Part shown: positions 8,190 to 17,175 of the stretch, piece after piece
Position numbering within the stretch: position 1 is the first letter of the stretch
How the letters are laid out: every line of letters begins with the position of its first letter
NCBI GenBank assembly: GCA_038250905.1
Contig: JBBSBV010000007.1
Location: 1 to 64,000, forward strand
DNA: 64,000 nt
Reading direction: 5' to 3'
Source of the DNA: JAENVU01 sp038250905
GTDB lineage: Bacteria > Actinomycetota > Acidimicrobiia > IMCC26256 > JAENVU01
The notes under the pieces: model-generated
Databases searched by the model: none
The model's input: the letters and a program-made list of their open reading frames with translations, nothing else
What the model was told of the DNA's origin: nothing
Translations under genes and position numbers: made by a program

Positions 8190-9908
8190 ATGCTGACCGA
8201 TCCGCCCTCGACCATGCGAAGAATTGTGATCGCCGACGACCTCGCCCTCGCGCTGCATTCCGCTCTCTCCACTGCCGGATTGCCGGAACCGCCGAACCCC
8301 GTCGAGGTGGTCCCCACCAAGCACCGCGACCACGGCGACTGGCAGTCGAATGTCGCGCTCGTGCTGGCCAAGACCGTCGGCGCGTCCCCGCGGGACGTGG
8401 CCACGCGCATCCTCGCCGCGCTCGAGTCGGCCTCGGTCGAACACGTCGACCGGATCGAGATCGCCGGGCCCGGGTTCCTCAACTTCTTCCTCGCGCCGTC
8501 GTGGGTCCACGAGGTACTCGCCACCGTGGTGACCGAAGGATCGGACTTCGGTCGGGGGACGACCTACGCCGATCTCAAGGTCAACCTCGAGTTCGTCTCG
8601 GCCAACCCCACCGGGCCACTCCACGCCGGCGGGGGCCGTTGGGTCGCGGTGGGCGACGCCATTGCCAACCTCCTCGCGGCCCAGGGCGCCACGGTGCACC
8701 GGGAGTACTACCTGAACGACGCCGGTTCCCAGCTCGACGTGTTCACCGCGTCGCTGATGGCCCGGTACCACGGCGTCGAGCCGCCGGAGAACGGCTACCA
8801 GGGTGCGTACCTGGTGGATCTGGCCGACCGGATGCGCGCCGAGTTGGGCGACGGGGTCACCGAGGCCGACGCCGCGGTGTGGGGCTACGACGCGATCGTC
8901 GCCGCGCTGCGGGACGATCTCGGCCGGATCGGCGTCCATTTCGACACCTGGTTCTCGGAGCGGACACTGCACGCGCGGGGTGACGTCACCGAAGTGCTGG
9001 ACGCGCTGCGCGCGGCCGGGCACACGTACCGCAAGGACGACGCGGAGTGGCTCGCCAGCGAGGCGCTCGGCGACCAGCGCGATCGGGTGCTGGTGCGCTC
9101 GAACGGGACGACCACCTATCTCACCAACGACCTCGCCTACCACCGGGACAAGGTGGCCCGGGGATGGGACCACCTCATCGACATCTGGGGCGCCGACCAC
9201 CACGGCCAGGTGAAGTCCCTCCAGGTGGGTCTGCGTGCGCTGGGCGTGGGGACCGAGGCGGCGCCCGAGCCCGAGATCATCCTCGGCCAGCTCGTGAAGC
9301 TCGAACGCAGCGGCGTGACGGTGAAGCTCTCGAAGCGCGCCGGCACCGTCATCACGCTCGCCGACATCCTCGACGAGGTCGACCCCGATGTCGCCCGGCT
9401 CACGTTCCTGCTCCAGAGCATCGACACGTCGCTCACCTTCGACCTCGACGTCGTCACCGCGCAGTCGATGGAGAACCCGGTCTATTACGTGCAGTACGCG
9501 CACGCGCGCTGCGCCTCGATCGCGCGGCGCGCGGTCGACGCCGGGATCACGCGCGTCCCCTTCGCCGAGATCGACCGCTCACTCCTCGTGCACGAGCGCG
9601 AACTCGATGTGCTGCGCGCCCTCGCCGAGTACCCCGACATGCTCCGCCACGCCGCGGAGTTGCGGGCCCCACATCGCGTCACCACCTGGGTGCGCGACTT
9701 CGCGTCGCGGTTCCACGGCTTCTACCGCGACTGCCGCGTGATCACCGACGACGCCGCGCTGACCCAGTCGCGCCTCTGGCTGGCCGAGGCGGCACGCATC
9801 GGTCTCGCCAACGCGTTGACCGTCCTCGGCGTGAGTGCACCCGACGTGATGGAACGGCTCGACGACGACGAACCCGACGCCGGGCCCGAGACGGTCGGCG
9901 CGCCGTGA
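8190..9908 (+). CDS. argS: Arginyl-tRNA synthetase
   Basis: The 572-residue class I synthetase charges tRNA-Arg. It has the N-terminal additional domain (residues about 10-100), the NLEFVSANPTGPLHAGGG segment in which HAGG replaces HIGH (about 144-149), the VKLSKRAGT motif in place of KMSKS (about 378) and the C-terminal DALR anticodon-binding domain with VYYVQYAHARC near its start. An in-frame ATG at 8214 (MRRIVIADDLALAL) fits the family N-terminus well and may be the true start. It heads the argS-lysA-hom-thrC block. The GTG of lysA overlaps its stop. Confidence 0.95.
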   Translation: MLTDPPSTMRRIVIADDLALALHSALSTAGLPEPPNPVEVVPTKHRDHGDWQSNVALVLAKTVGASPRDVATRILAALESASVEHVDRIEIAGPGFLNFFLAPSWVHEVLATVVTEGSDFGRGTTYADLKVNLEFVSANPTGPLHAGGGRWVAVGDAIANLLAAQGATVHREYYLNDAGSQLDVFTASLMARYHGVEPPENGYQGAYLVDLADRMRAELGDGVTEADAAVWGYDAIVAALRDDLGRIGVHFDTWFSERTLHARGDVTEVLDALRAAGHTYRKDDAEWLASEALGDQRDRVLVRSNGTTTYLTNDLAYHRDKVARGWDHLIDIWGADHHGQVKSLQVGLRALGVGTEAAPEPEIILGQLVKLERSGVTVKLSKRAGTVITLADILDEVDPDVARLTFLLQSIDTSLTFDLDVVTAQSMENPVYYVQYAHARCASIARRAVDAGITRVPFAEIDRSLLVHERELDVLRALAEYPDMLRHAAELRAPHRVTTWVRDFASRFHGFYRDCRVITDDAALTQSRLWLAEAARIGLANALTVLGVSAPDVMERLDDDEPDAGPETVGAP

Positions 9909-11155
9909 ACCCCGACCCGAGCGCCGCCCTCGACGCCTCACTCCTCCCGCCCGGACTCCGTGCCGCCGACCTCGACGCGTTGGCGGTCGAGTTCGGCACC
10001 CCACTCTTCGTTTACGACGAGGACCATCTGCGCGCCCGGTGCCGCGAGTACGTGCAGCAGTTCGGCGCCGACAACGTGGCCTACGCCGGGAAGTCGTTCT
10101 TGTGCCGGGCGATGGTGGCACTGGTCCACGAAGAGGGCCTGCACCTCGACGTCGCCACCGGTGGTGAACTCCATCTCGCGCTCGCGGCCGGGTTCCCGGC
10201 GGCGCGCCTCGTGTTCCACGGCAACAACAAGAGCGAGGCCGAGTTGGTGGCGGCGCGCGACGCGGGCGTCGGGCGTGTCGTGGTCGATTCCTTCGACGAG
10301 ATCGGCCGGTTGGTCCACCTCGGCTTCGGTGGCGAGGTGCTCGTACGGGTCACGCCCGGCGTCGAGGCCCACACGCACGAGTTCATCCAGACCGGGACCG
10401 ACGACTCGAAGTTCGGGTTCACCGTCTCGACCGGCGCCGCGGCCGATGCCGTCGGGCGCGTCGTCGCCGCGCCCGGGTTGCGCTTCGGTGGTATCCATGC
10501 CCACATCGGTTCCCAGGTGTTCCGGCTCGACTCCTACGCGCAGGCCGCGGCGGTCGTCGGCGCTTTCGCCGACGAGTGCGAGCGCGCGACCGGTGCCGAG
10601 ATCCCCGTGGTCAACCTCGGAGGTGGCCTCGGTGCCCGGTACCTCAACTCCGATCCGGATCCGTCGGTGGCGGAGTACGCCGCCGCACTGCGCACCGGGG
10701 TCGGTGACCGGCGGATCATGGTGGAACCCGGTCGGTCCATCGCGGCTGCGGCCGCGCTCACCGTGTACCGGGTGGGGACGGTCAAGAGCATCCCCGGCGG
10801 GCGCACCTACGTGGCCGTCGACGGCGGGATGAGCGACAACCCGCGGCCGGTGCTCTACGGCGCGGGGTACGAGGCGTATCTCGTGCGGGAACGCGACGCG
10901 GCGCGTCCGCTGCGCGCCTCGGTGGCGGGCAAGCACTGCGAACAGGGCGACATCGTGGTGCCGGACGCGCACCTGCCGGCCGACGTCCGGGTCGACGACC
11001 TCCTCGTCACCCCGGTCACCGGGGCCTACGGGTATTCGATGGCGAGCAACTACAACAAAGTCCCCCGCCCGGCGGTCGTGTTCCTGCGCGACGGGCAGGC
11101 GCGGATCGTCGTGCGGCGGGAAACGCTCGACGACCTGCTCCGTTTGGACGCGTGA
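9905..11155 (+). CDS. lysA: Diaminopimelate decarboxylase
   Basis: The 416-residue PLP enzyme removes CO2 from meso-diaminopimelate to give lysine. The fold-type III barrel carries the PLP lysine in YAGKSF (K63), HAHIGSQ, the phosphate-binding EPGRS and the substrate Cys in HCEQGD (usually CESGD), then YGYSMASNYN. The GTG start overlaps the argS stop (GTGA), placing the mature N-terminus just before the FGTPLFVYDE segment. argS-lysA is a conserved actinobacterial pair. Confidence 0.95.
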   Translation: MNPDPSAALDASLLPPGLRAADLDALAVEFGTPLFVYDEDHLRARCREYVQQFGADNVAYAGKSFLCRAMVALVHEEGLHLDVATGGELHLALAAGFPAARLVFHGNNKSEAELVAARDAGVGRVVVDSFDEIGRLVHLGFGGEVLVRVTPGVEAHTHEFIQTGTDDSKFGFTVSTGAAADAVGRVVAAPGLRFGGIHAHIGSQVFRLDSYAQAAAVVGAFADECERATGAEIPVVNLGGGLGARYLNSDPDPSVAEYAAALRTGVGDRRIMVEPGRSIAAAAALTVYRVGTVKSIPGGRTYVAVDGGMSDNPRPVLYGAGYEAYLVRERDAARPLRASVAGKHCEQGDIVVPDAHLPADVRVDDLLVTPVTGAYGYSMASNYNKVPRPAVVFLRDGQARIVVRRETLDDLLRLDA

Positions 11156-11221
11156 AGCGCGCGGCCGCCGTGCGAGACTCCGGGCCCAAGCAGAACGGAA
11201 CGCGATGAAGAACGGACAGCC

Positions 11222-12535
11222 ATGACGAACGGACCCTCGGTGGACGGAGTAGTGAACATCGGCCTGCTCGGTTGCGGCCACGTGGGTTCGGCCCTCGTGC
11301 GCCTCGTCGACGAGCACGGCGACGAGATCGCGGCTCGCACCGGCGTGCGCCTGGCGATCACGCGGGTGGCCGTGCGCAACCTGGCGCGCGAGCGCGACGT
11401 CCCGCTGCCGAGTTCGGTGTTCACCCACGATGTGGCCGAGGTCGTCACCGCGGCCGACGTCGACGTCGTCGTCGAGGTGATCGGCGGCATCGAGCCCGCG
11501 CGTGAACTCATCATCGAAGCACTGAAGGCCGGCAAGCCGGTGGTCACCGCCAACAAGGAACTGCTCGCGAACGTGGGCAAGGAGTTGTTCGATACCGCGG
11601 CCGGCGCAGGAGTCGACCTGTTGTTCGAGGCGTCGGTAGCGGGTGGGATCCCGCTGATCCGGCCGCTGCGCGAGTCGCTCGCGGGCGACCGCATCCGCCG
11701 CGTCATGGGCATCGTCAACGGCACGACCAACTTCATCCTCACCGCGATGACCGAGTCGGGCGCGTCGTTCTCCGACGCGCTCGCGGAGGCGCAGACCCTT
11801 GGCTACGCCGAACGGGACCCGACCGCGGACGTCGAGGGGTTCGACGCGGCCGCGAAGGCCGCGATCATCGCGTCGATCGCGTTCGGGGCCAAGGTCGTCG
11901 CCGGCGACGTCTACCGCGAGGGCATCAGCGAGTTGTCCGGTGCCGACATCGCGTCGGCCCACGAGCTCGGGTACGCGGTGAAGCTGCTCGCAGTCGCGGA
12001 GGAGACGGAGCGGGGCATCGCGGTACGCGTGCACCCGACGATGTTGCCGCTGGCCCACCCCCTCGCCGGGGTTCGCGACTCGTTCAACGCCCTCTTCGTC
12101 GAAGCCGACGCGGTGGGGGAGTTGATGTTCTACGGACGCGGCGCGGGTGGCCTGCCGACCGCGAGTGCCGTCCTCGGCGACGTGATCGACGCGGCCAAGA
12201 ACCTCGTGAGCGGTGCGAAAGGTGCGACGGTCGGGACGCTGGCCCGCAAGCCGATCTGTCCCATCGACGAGGTCGAGAGCCAGTTCTACCTGCAGCTCGA
12301 AGTGGCCGATGAGCCGGGCGTGCTGGCGGCCATCGCCGAGCAGTTCGGTGCCCGGGGGGTCTCGATCAAGTCGATGCAACAGGTGGGCCTCGCCGACTCC
12401 GACGGCGCGCGCCTCATCTTCATCACCCACCGGGCGCGGGAGGCCGACCTGCGCGCCACGATCCACGCCCTGCGTGACGTCGGCGCGGTCCACCGGGTCG
12501 GCTCGGTTCTGCGCGTGATGGGCGACCAGGAATGA
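11222..12535 (+). CDS. hom: Homoserine dehydrogenase with ACT domain
   Basis: The 437-residue enzyme reduces aspartate semialdehyde to homoserine. It has a Rossmann nucleotide-binding start (IGLLGCGHVGSAL), the catalytic region GIVNGTTNFILTAMTE, YAERDPTADVEGFDAAAK, and a C-terminal ACT domain from about residue 350 (QLEVADEPGVLAAIAEQF), which normally gives threonine feedback control. The 66-base gap after lysA may contain its own expression signals. Its stop overlaps the ATG of thrC (ATGA). Confidence 0.95.
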   Translation: MTNGPSVDGVVNIGLLGCGHVGSALVRLVDEHGDEIAARTGVRLAITRVAVRNLARERDVPLPSSVFTHDVAEVVTAADVDVVVEVIGGIEPARELIIEALKAGKPVVTANKELLANVGKELFDTAAGAGVDLLFEASVAGGIPLIRPLRESLAGDRIRRVMGIVNGTTNFILTAMTESGASFSDALAEAQTLGYAERDPTADVEGFDAAAKAAIIASIAFGAKVVAGDVYREGISELSGADIASAHELGYAVKLLAVAEETERGIAVRVHPTMLPLAHPLAGVRDSFNALFVEADAVGELMFYGRGAGGLPTASAVLGDVIDAAKNLVSGAKGATVGTLARKPICPIDEVESQFYLQLEVADEPGVLAAIAEQFGARGVSIKSMQQVGLADSDGARLIFITHRAREADLRATIHALRDVGAVHRVGSVLRVMGDQE

Positions 12536-13620
12536 CCGGCGCCGACGGCACCACCCGCCAGATGCGCGCCACCGGCTGGCCCGGGCTCATCGAGGCCTAT
12601 CGGGACCACCTCCCGGTCACGGACGCGACCCCGGTCGTCACCCTGCTCGAAGGCAATACGCCGCTCATCGCCGCGCCCCGCCTCTCCGAACGGCTCGGCC
12701 TCGACGTGTACCTCAAGGTCGAGGGCGCGAACCCCACCGGTTCGTTCAAGGACCGGGGCATGACGATGGCCATCACCAACGCGCTCGAGACGGGCGCCAA
12801 GGTCGTGGTGTGCGCGTCGACCGGCAATACCTCCGCGAGCGCGGCGGCCTACGCGGCCCGCGCCGGTCTCACGTGTGGCGTGGTGATCCCCGAGGGCAAG
12901 ATCGCGCTCGGCAAGCTCGCGCAGGCGTTGATCCACGGCGCGCAGGTCGTGCAGATCCGCGGCAACTTCGACGAGGCGCTCGACGTCGTGCGCCTGCTCG
13001 GCACCATCGACGGCGTCGAGGTCGTCAACTCGATCAACCCGTTCCGCATCGAGGGCCAGAAGACCGCCGCGTTCGAGATCATCGACGTGCTCGGCGACGC
13101 ACCGGACGTGCACTGCCTCCCGGTCGGCAACGCCGGCAATATCACGGCCTACTGGAAGGGCTACGCCGAGTACGAGACCCTCGGGCGGGCCACGCGCCGC
13201 CCGCGGATGCTCGGCTGGCAGGCTCAGGGCGCGGCACCGCTCGTGCTCGGCGAACCCGTTCGGCACCCCGAGACGATCGCGACCGCCATCCGCATCGGCA
13301 ACCCTGCGAGCTGGGACGGCGCGATCGAGGCCCGGGACCAGTCGGGCGGCGCGATCGACATGGTGAGCGACGACGACATCCTCGTCGCCTACCGGTTGCT
13401 CGCCGCGACCGAGGGCGTGTTCGTGGAACCCGCGTCGGCCGCGTCGGTCGCCGGACTGTTGCGCGCGAGCGACCTCGGGCTGGTCGAGGCAGGAGAGCGG
13501 GTCGTCTGCACCGTCACCGGCCACGGGTTGAAGGACCCCCAGCGGGCCATCGACGAGGTCGCGCTCGGGCAGCCGGTCGACAGCAGCCTCGTCGCGGTCG
13601 CCGCCCAACTCGGCCTGTAG
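12532..13620 (+). CDS. thrC: Threonine synthase
   Basis: The 362-residue PLP enzyme converts O-phosphohomoserine to threonine. Key features are LLEGNTPLIAAPRL, the PLP lysine in GSFKDRGM (K73), CASTGNTSASAAAYAARAG, and the glycine-rich phosphate loop PVGNAGNITAYWKG. The length fits the short actinobacterial form. It is translationally coupled to hom. The next gene in most actinobacteria would be thrB; here an ApgM-family gene appears two genes later instead. Confidence 0.95.
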   Translation: MTGADGTTRQMRATGWPGLIEAYRDHLPVTDATPVVTLLEGNTPLIAAPRLSERLGLDVYLKVEGANPTGSFKDRGMTMAITNALETGAKVVVCASTGNTSASAAAYAARAGLTCGVVIPEGKIALGKLAQALIHGAQVVQIRGNFDEALDVVRLLGTIDGVEVVNSINPFRIEGQKTAAFEIIDVLGDAPDVHCLPVGNAGNITAYWKGYAEYETLGRATRRPRMLGWQAQGAAPLVLGEPVRHPETIATAIRIGNPASWDGAIEARDQSGGAIDMVSDDDILVAYRLLAATEGVFVEPASAASVAGLLRASDLGLVEAGERVVCTVTGHGLKDPQRAIDEVALGQPVDSSLVAVAAQLGL

Positions 13621-13664
13621 TCCCGCGTCACCGCCAGATCACTGCCGCATCACCAGGAGGCACC

Positions 13665-14450
13665 ATGGCCCGACCCACCGCACTCGTCACCGGCGCGTCC
13701 GCCGGGATCGGCAACGCGTTCGCGCGTGGCCTGGCCACCCGTGGGTACGACCTCGTGGTGGTGGCGCGCGACACCGCGCGCCTCGACGCGCTGGCCAAGG
13801 AACTCGAGGCGGCGCACGGCGGGAGCGTCGAAGTGCTCGGCGCCGACCTCTCCGACGCGGCGCAACTCGCCACCGTCGAAGCGCGCCTCGCCGACGCGTC
13901 GCGCCCGGTCGAACTGGTGGTGAACAACGCCGGCTTCGGCACCATGGGCCACTTCAAGGACCTGCCGATCGACCGGGAGCAGGAGGAGATCGCGCTCAAC
14001 GTCGTCGCGCTCACCCGGCTCACCCACGCCGCGCTCCCGAACCTGGTCGAGCGGCGGACCGGAGGCGTGATCAACGTCGCGTCGATCGCCGCCTTCCAAC
14101 CCACTCCCGGCAACGCCACCTACGGCGCGACCAAGGCGTTCGTCTTCAGCCTCAGCCAGGGGATCCACGAGGAACTGCGCGGCTCGGGTGTGAACTGCAT
14201 GGTGCTGTGTCCCGGCTTCACCCGCACCGAGTTCCAACAGCGGGCGGGGATCGATTCCACCGACGTGCCCGGGTTCCTCTGGCAGGAGGCCGACACCGTC
14301 GTCGACTTCGCGATGAAGTCGTTCGTGAGTGGCAAGGCCGTGTGCGTCCCGGGCGCGCTCAACCGCGTGACCGCCGGCTTCTCCGCCACCGCGCCCTCGG
14401 GCCTCACCCGTCGCATCGCCGGCGCCATTGTCAAGCGCGCCGAGAAGTGA
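13665..14450 (+). CDS. Short-chain dehydrogenase/reductase
   Basis: The 261-residue protein is a classical SDR with the cofactor motif TGASAGIGNAFA, an NNAGFG motif, and the catalytic Ser-Tyr-Lys set (VASIAA, then YGATKAF). The CPGFTRTEF segment is typical of the DltE/YdfG-like acyl or keto reductase group. The substrate cannot be told. Start at ATG 13665, preceded by AGGAGG four bases upstream. It is inserted between thrC and the homoserine kinase slot, so it is probably accessory to this lineage. Confidence 0.88.
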   Translation: MARPTALVTGASAGIGNAFARGLATRGYDLVVVARDTARLDALAKELEAAHGGSVEVLGADLSDAAQLATVEARLADASRPVELVVNNAGFGTMGHFKDLPIDREQEEIALNVVALTRLTHAALPNLVERRTGGVINVASIAAFQPTPGNATYGATKAFVFSLSQGIHEELRGSGVNCMVLCPGFTRTEFQQRAGIDSTDVPGFLWQEADTVVDFAMKSFVSGKAVCVPGALNRVTAGFSATAPSGLTRRIAGAIVKRAEK

Positions 14451-14456
14451 GGGGGG

Positions 14457-15698
14457 TTACGCGGGTGTGATGCGGAGGACACCTTCGCCCGAGGCGACGG
14501 AGCCGATCTGGTTGTCGCCCTGGGACATCACCAGCAGTTCCTGGTCGGGGCCCTGGCCGAAGCCGGAGACGGCCTTGGCCGCCACTCCGAAGTCGATGTC
14601 CTGGCCCGATGCCGACGGCCCGATGTCGGTGCCGCGGATCTTGCCGTCGCAGAAGTCGGCGTAGAGGTAGGTGCCCACGAGGTCGGGGATCTTCGTGCCG
14701 CGGTAGACGTACCCGCCCGAGATCGAGCAGCGGCCGTCGTGGGGGTACTCGAGGATCGGGTCGACGAGACCGGTCCGGACGTCGCTGCGGAACTTGTGCT
14801 TGCCCTCGCGCTTGTTCCACCCGAAGTTCACCGGCGGTTTCGTACCGGCGGCGAGCCAGTCGATCTCCTCGTAGGTGTCTTGGCCGACGTCGCCGATGAC
14901 GAGCGCACCGTCCTTGGCGTCGAACGAGAACTTCCACGGGTTGCGCAGGCCGTAGGCCCAGATCTCGGGCCTTCCGCCCCCGGTCGCGAACGGATTGTCG
15001 GGCGGGATCGTGTACGGGCGGGGCCCGTCGGGCGTCGGGTTGATCCGCAGCAACTTGCCGAGCAGCGTGCCGAGCGACTGGCCGTTGCCTCCGGGTGCGT
15101 GCCCGTCGCCCTCGTCGCCGGACGCGCCGCCGTCGCCGGTGCCGATCCAGAGCATGCCGTCGGGCCCGGTCACGATGTTCCCGCCGTTGTGGTTGGACTG
15201 CGGCTGGGTGATGCCGAGGATCTCCTTGCGGCCGGCCGGGTCCGCGGTGCCGTCGGCTCGCATGGGGAAGGACTCGACCCGGGTGTTGCCTTCGCGGTTG
15301 GTGGAGTCGGTGTAGAGCCGGGTGCCGTCGGGCGAGAACGTGATGCCGAGCAGCCCGCGCTCGCCGCCCGACGCGATCGACGTGTGGATGTCGAGCACGG
15401 GCCTGGCTTCAAGGTTGCCGTTTCGGATCGCGCGGACCCGTCCCACCTGTTCGGTCACGAAGATGGTCGGGTCGCCGGTGCGGATCGCGATCGCGGTGGG
15501 ACTGTCGACCGCGGCCAGCGGGACGAGCTTGAAGCGGGCGTCGCGCGGGTTCGGGAGCACCGACGTCTTGGTGGTCGCGGCAGTGGTCGTGGTGGTGGAG
15601 CGGGTGGTGGCCGATCCGCGGCGCGCGGTACTGCCGTCGGAGCTGCACGCGCTCATGGTGACGAGCGCGATCGAGGGGAGGACGAGCAGACGACGCAT
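14457..15698 (-). CDS. PQQ-type soluble sugar dehydrogenase/HHIP-like lipoprotein
   Basis: The 413-residue protein begins with a lipoprotein signal (MRRLLVLPSIALVTMSAC, lipobox cysteine at 18) and a Thr-rich spacer, then a six-bladed propeller of the glucose/sorbosone dehydrogenase family: VTEQVGRVRAI, GERGLLGITFSPD, NHNGGNIVTGPDGMLWIGTGDGG, LLGKLLRINP, YGLRNPWKFSFD and DVGQDTYEEIDW. These enzymes oxidise sugars outside the membrane using PQQ, but some relatives are only structural. It is encoded opposite to the flanking housekeeping genes and its stop is 6 bases from the SDR stop (convergent). Confidence 0.85.
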   Translation of the reverse strand: MRRLLVLPSIALVTMSACSSDGSTARRGSATTRSTTTTTAATTKTSVLPNPRDARFKLVPLAAVDSPTAIAIRTGDPTIFVTEQVGRVRAIRNGNLEARPVLDIHTSIASGGERGLLGITFSPDGTRLYTDSTNREGNTRVESFPMRADGTADPAGRKEILGITQPQSNHNGGNIVTGPDGMLWIGTGDGGASGDEGDGHAPGGNGQSLGTLLGKLLRINPTPDGPRPYTIPPDNPFATGGGRPEIWAYGLRNPWKFSFDAKDGALVIGDVGQDTYEEIDWLAAGTKPPVNFGWNKREGKHKFRSDVRTGLVDPILEYPHDGRCSISGGYVYRGTKIPDLVGTYLYADFCDGKIRGTDIGPSASGQDIDFGVAAKAVSGFGQGPDQELLVMSQGDNQIGSVASGEGVLRITPA

Positions 15699-15739
15699 CT
15701 GGCCACGGTACGAGCCCGGGAAGCGCCGGCCCGGTCACC

Positions 15740-15745
15740 TACGCT
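15740..15745 (+). promoter_or_regulatory. -10 box TACGCT for a leaderless start at 15753
   Basis: TACGCT lies 7 bases before the GTG of the ApgM-family gene, leaving no room for a ribosome-binding site. This is the expected geometry for transcription starting at or next to the start codon. It also lies in the gap to the divergent sugar dehydrogenase gene. Prediction from spacing only. Confidence 0.5.
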
Positions 15746-15752
15746 GCGATGC

Positions 15753-16931
15753 GTGAAGTATGTGGTGTTGGTTCCCGACGGGTGTGCGGACGAGCCGGTG
15801 GCCGTGCTCGGTGGCCGGACCCCACTGGAGGCGGCGCACATGCCGCACCTACGGGCATTGGCGGCGCGGAGCGAAGTGGGTCGGGCCGCGGTCATCCCCG
15901 AAGGGCTCCCTCCCGGGAGCGACGTGGGCAACCTCGCCATCCTCGGATACGACCCGGACGTCTTCCACACCGGGCGCGCGCCGATCGAAGCTGCGGCCAT
16001 GGGCGTGGACCTTGCTCCGGGCGAGGTCGCGTACCGGTGCAACCTCGTCACCATCGGCACCGACGACACGGGCCGACCGGAGACCATGGTCGACTTCGCG
16101 GCCGGTCATGTGTCGAGCGAGCAGAGCCACCCGATCATCGCGGCCCTCGATGCCGCGCTCGGTGGCGGGCGCGAGGGCGTGCGGTTCTACCCGGGGGTCG
16201 AGTACCGGCACCTGCTCGTGGTCCCGGGCGACTGGGCCGAGGCCGAGTGCATCCCGCCCCACGACCTCACCGGCCGGCCGGTGGTCTGGCCCACGGGCCC
16301 AGCCGCGGCGAAGCTCCAGGCGCTGATGGACGCGTCGCGGCCCATCGTGGCCGAGGTCGCCGCCAAGGTCGGTTCGACCGCCACGCAGGTGTGGCTCTGG
16401 GGTCAGGGCACCCGCCCGCAGTTGCCCGACTTCTCCAACCGGTACGGCGTCACCGGCCGGCTCACGTCGGCCGTCGACCTCGTTCGGGGTCTCGGGGTGC
16501 TCGCCGGCATCGAGGTGCTCGACGTTCCGGGCGCGACCGCCGGATTCGACAACGACTACGTCGCCCAGCGCATCGCGTGCATCGACTCGCTCGGTGACCG
16601 GGACTTCTTCCTGCTCCACGTCGAGGCCACCGACGAGGCCGGCCACCAGCAGAACGCGGCGGAGAAGGTGGCGTCGCTCGAGGCCTGGGACCGAGACATC
16701 ATCGGACCCCTCCTCGACGCCCTGCCGGCGTTCGGGCCGTTCCGGATCCTGTTGCTGCCGGACCATGCCACGCCGGTCGAACTCGGGACCCACACCTCCG
16801 ATCCGGTCCCGTATCTCCTGCACGACAGCCAGAGCACCGTGGCCGGCCGGGAGTACACCGAATCGGCCACCGCCGACTGCCCGGCGGTCGCAGCCCACAC
16901 TCTTCTGGCCCGGATGGTCACCTCCGCCTGA
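15753..16931 (+). CDS. ApgM-family protein, probable homoserine kinase (thrB-replacing type)
   Basis: The 392-residue protein belongs to the alkaline-phosphatase superfamily branch of cofactor-independent phosphoglycerate mutases (ApgM). Visible metal and catalytic motifs include VPDGCADEP, EGLPPGSDVGNLAILGYDP, HVEATDEAGHQ and PDHATPVELGTHTSDPVP. A branch of this family has been proposed, and in some bacteria shown genetically, to act as homoserine kinase. Here it occupies the position of thrB (between hom-thrC and rho), and no GHMP-type ThrB is present in the window, so homoserine kinase is more likely than glycolytic mutase. The GTG start is supported by the TACGCT box and alignment at KYVVLVPDG. 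Confidence 0.78.
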   Translation: MKYVVLVPDGCADEPVAVLGGRTPLEAAHMPHLRALAARSEVGRAAVIPEGLPPGSDVGNLAILGYDPDVFHTGRAPIEAAAMGVDLAPGEVAYRCNLVTIGTDDTGRPETMVDFAAGHVSSEQSHPIIAALDAALGGGREGVRFYPGVEYRHLLVVPGDWAEAECIPPHDLTGRPVVWPTGPAAAKLQALMDASRPIVAEVAAKVGSTATQVWLWGQGTRPQLPDFSNRYGVTGRLTSAVDLVRGLGVLAGIEVLDVPGATAGFDNDYVAQRIACIDSLGDRDFFLLHVEATDEAGHQQNAAEKVASLEAWDRDIIGPLLDALPAFGPFRILLLPDHATPVELGTHTSDPVPYLLHDSQSTVAGREYTESATADCPAVAAHTLLARMVTSA

Positions 16932-16940
16932 GATCTGGCC

Positions 16941-17175
16941 TATAGTGCGTTGGAGCGATACCCCCCTCGGACCCCCAGCAGGCGCTGGGACGCAGCCGTA
17001 GGAGTACGCCCGCCCAGTCTCACTGGGCTCCCCCTCGCCCCCGGTCCGAGACCGAATCTGGTCTTCGAACCGAGCGAAGTTCTTTCTCATCGCGACGGAA
17101 ATCTCCCGTCGCACTCCGGCCGGATCCCCGGACCGGATCCCATCCCTAGCGGTCCCCGCGACCCAGGAGAACCAG
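16941..17175 (+). promoter_or_regulatory. rho promoter -10 box and long structured leader
   Basis: TATAGT at 16941-16946 is a good -10 box 230 bases before rho. The transcribed leader has C-rich, G-poor patches (CCCCCCTCGGACCCCC at 16970-16985 and CTCCCCCTCGCCCCC at 17038-17052) and two clean hairpins: GCCCAGT/ACTGGGC at 17022-17038 with a 3-base loop, and GCGACGG/CCGTCGC at 17092-17112 with a 7-base loop. C-rich stretches are what Rho binds, so autoregulation by premature termination is plausible. No short upstream reading frame stands out. Confidence 0.5.

Noticed and set aside
15753..16931. Plain glycolytic phosphoglycerate mutase annotation
   Set aside because: The gene sits in the threonine cluster exactly where thrB belongs, and its PPGSDVGN-type motif fits the homoserine-kinase branch better, so the mutase name was not used as the main call.
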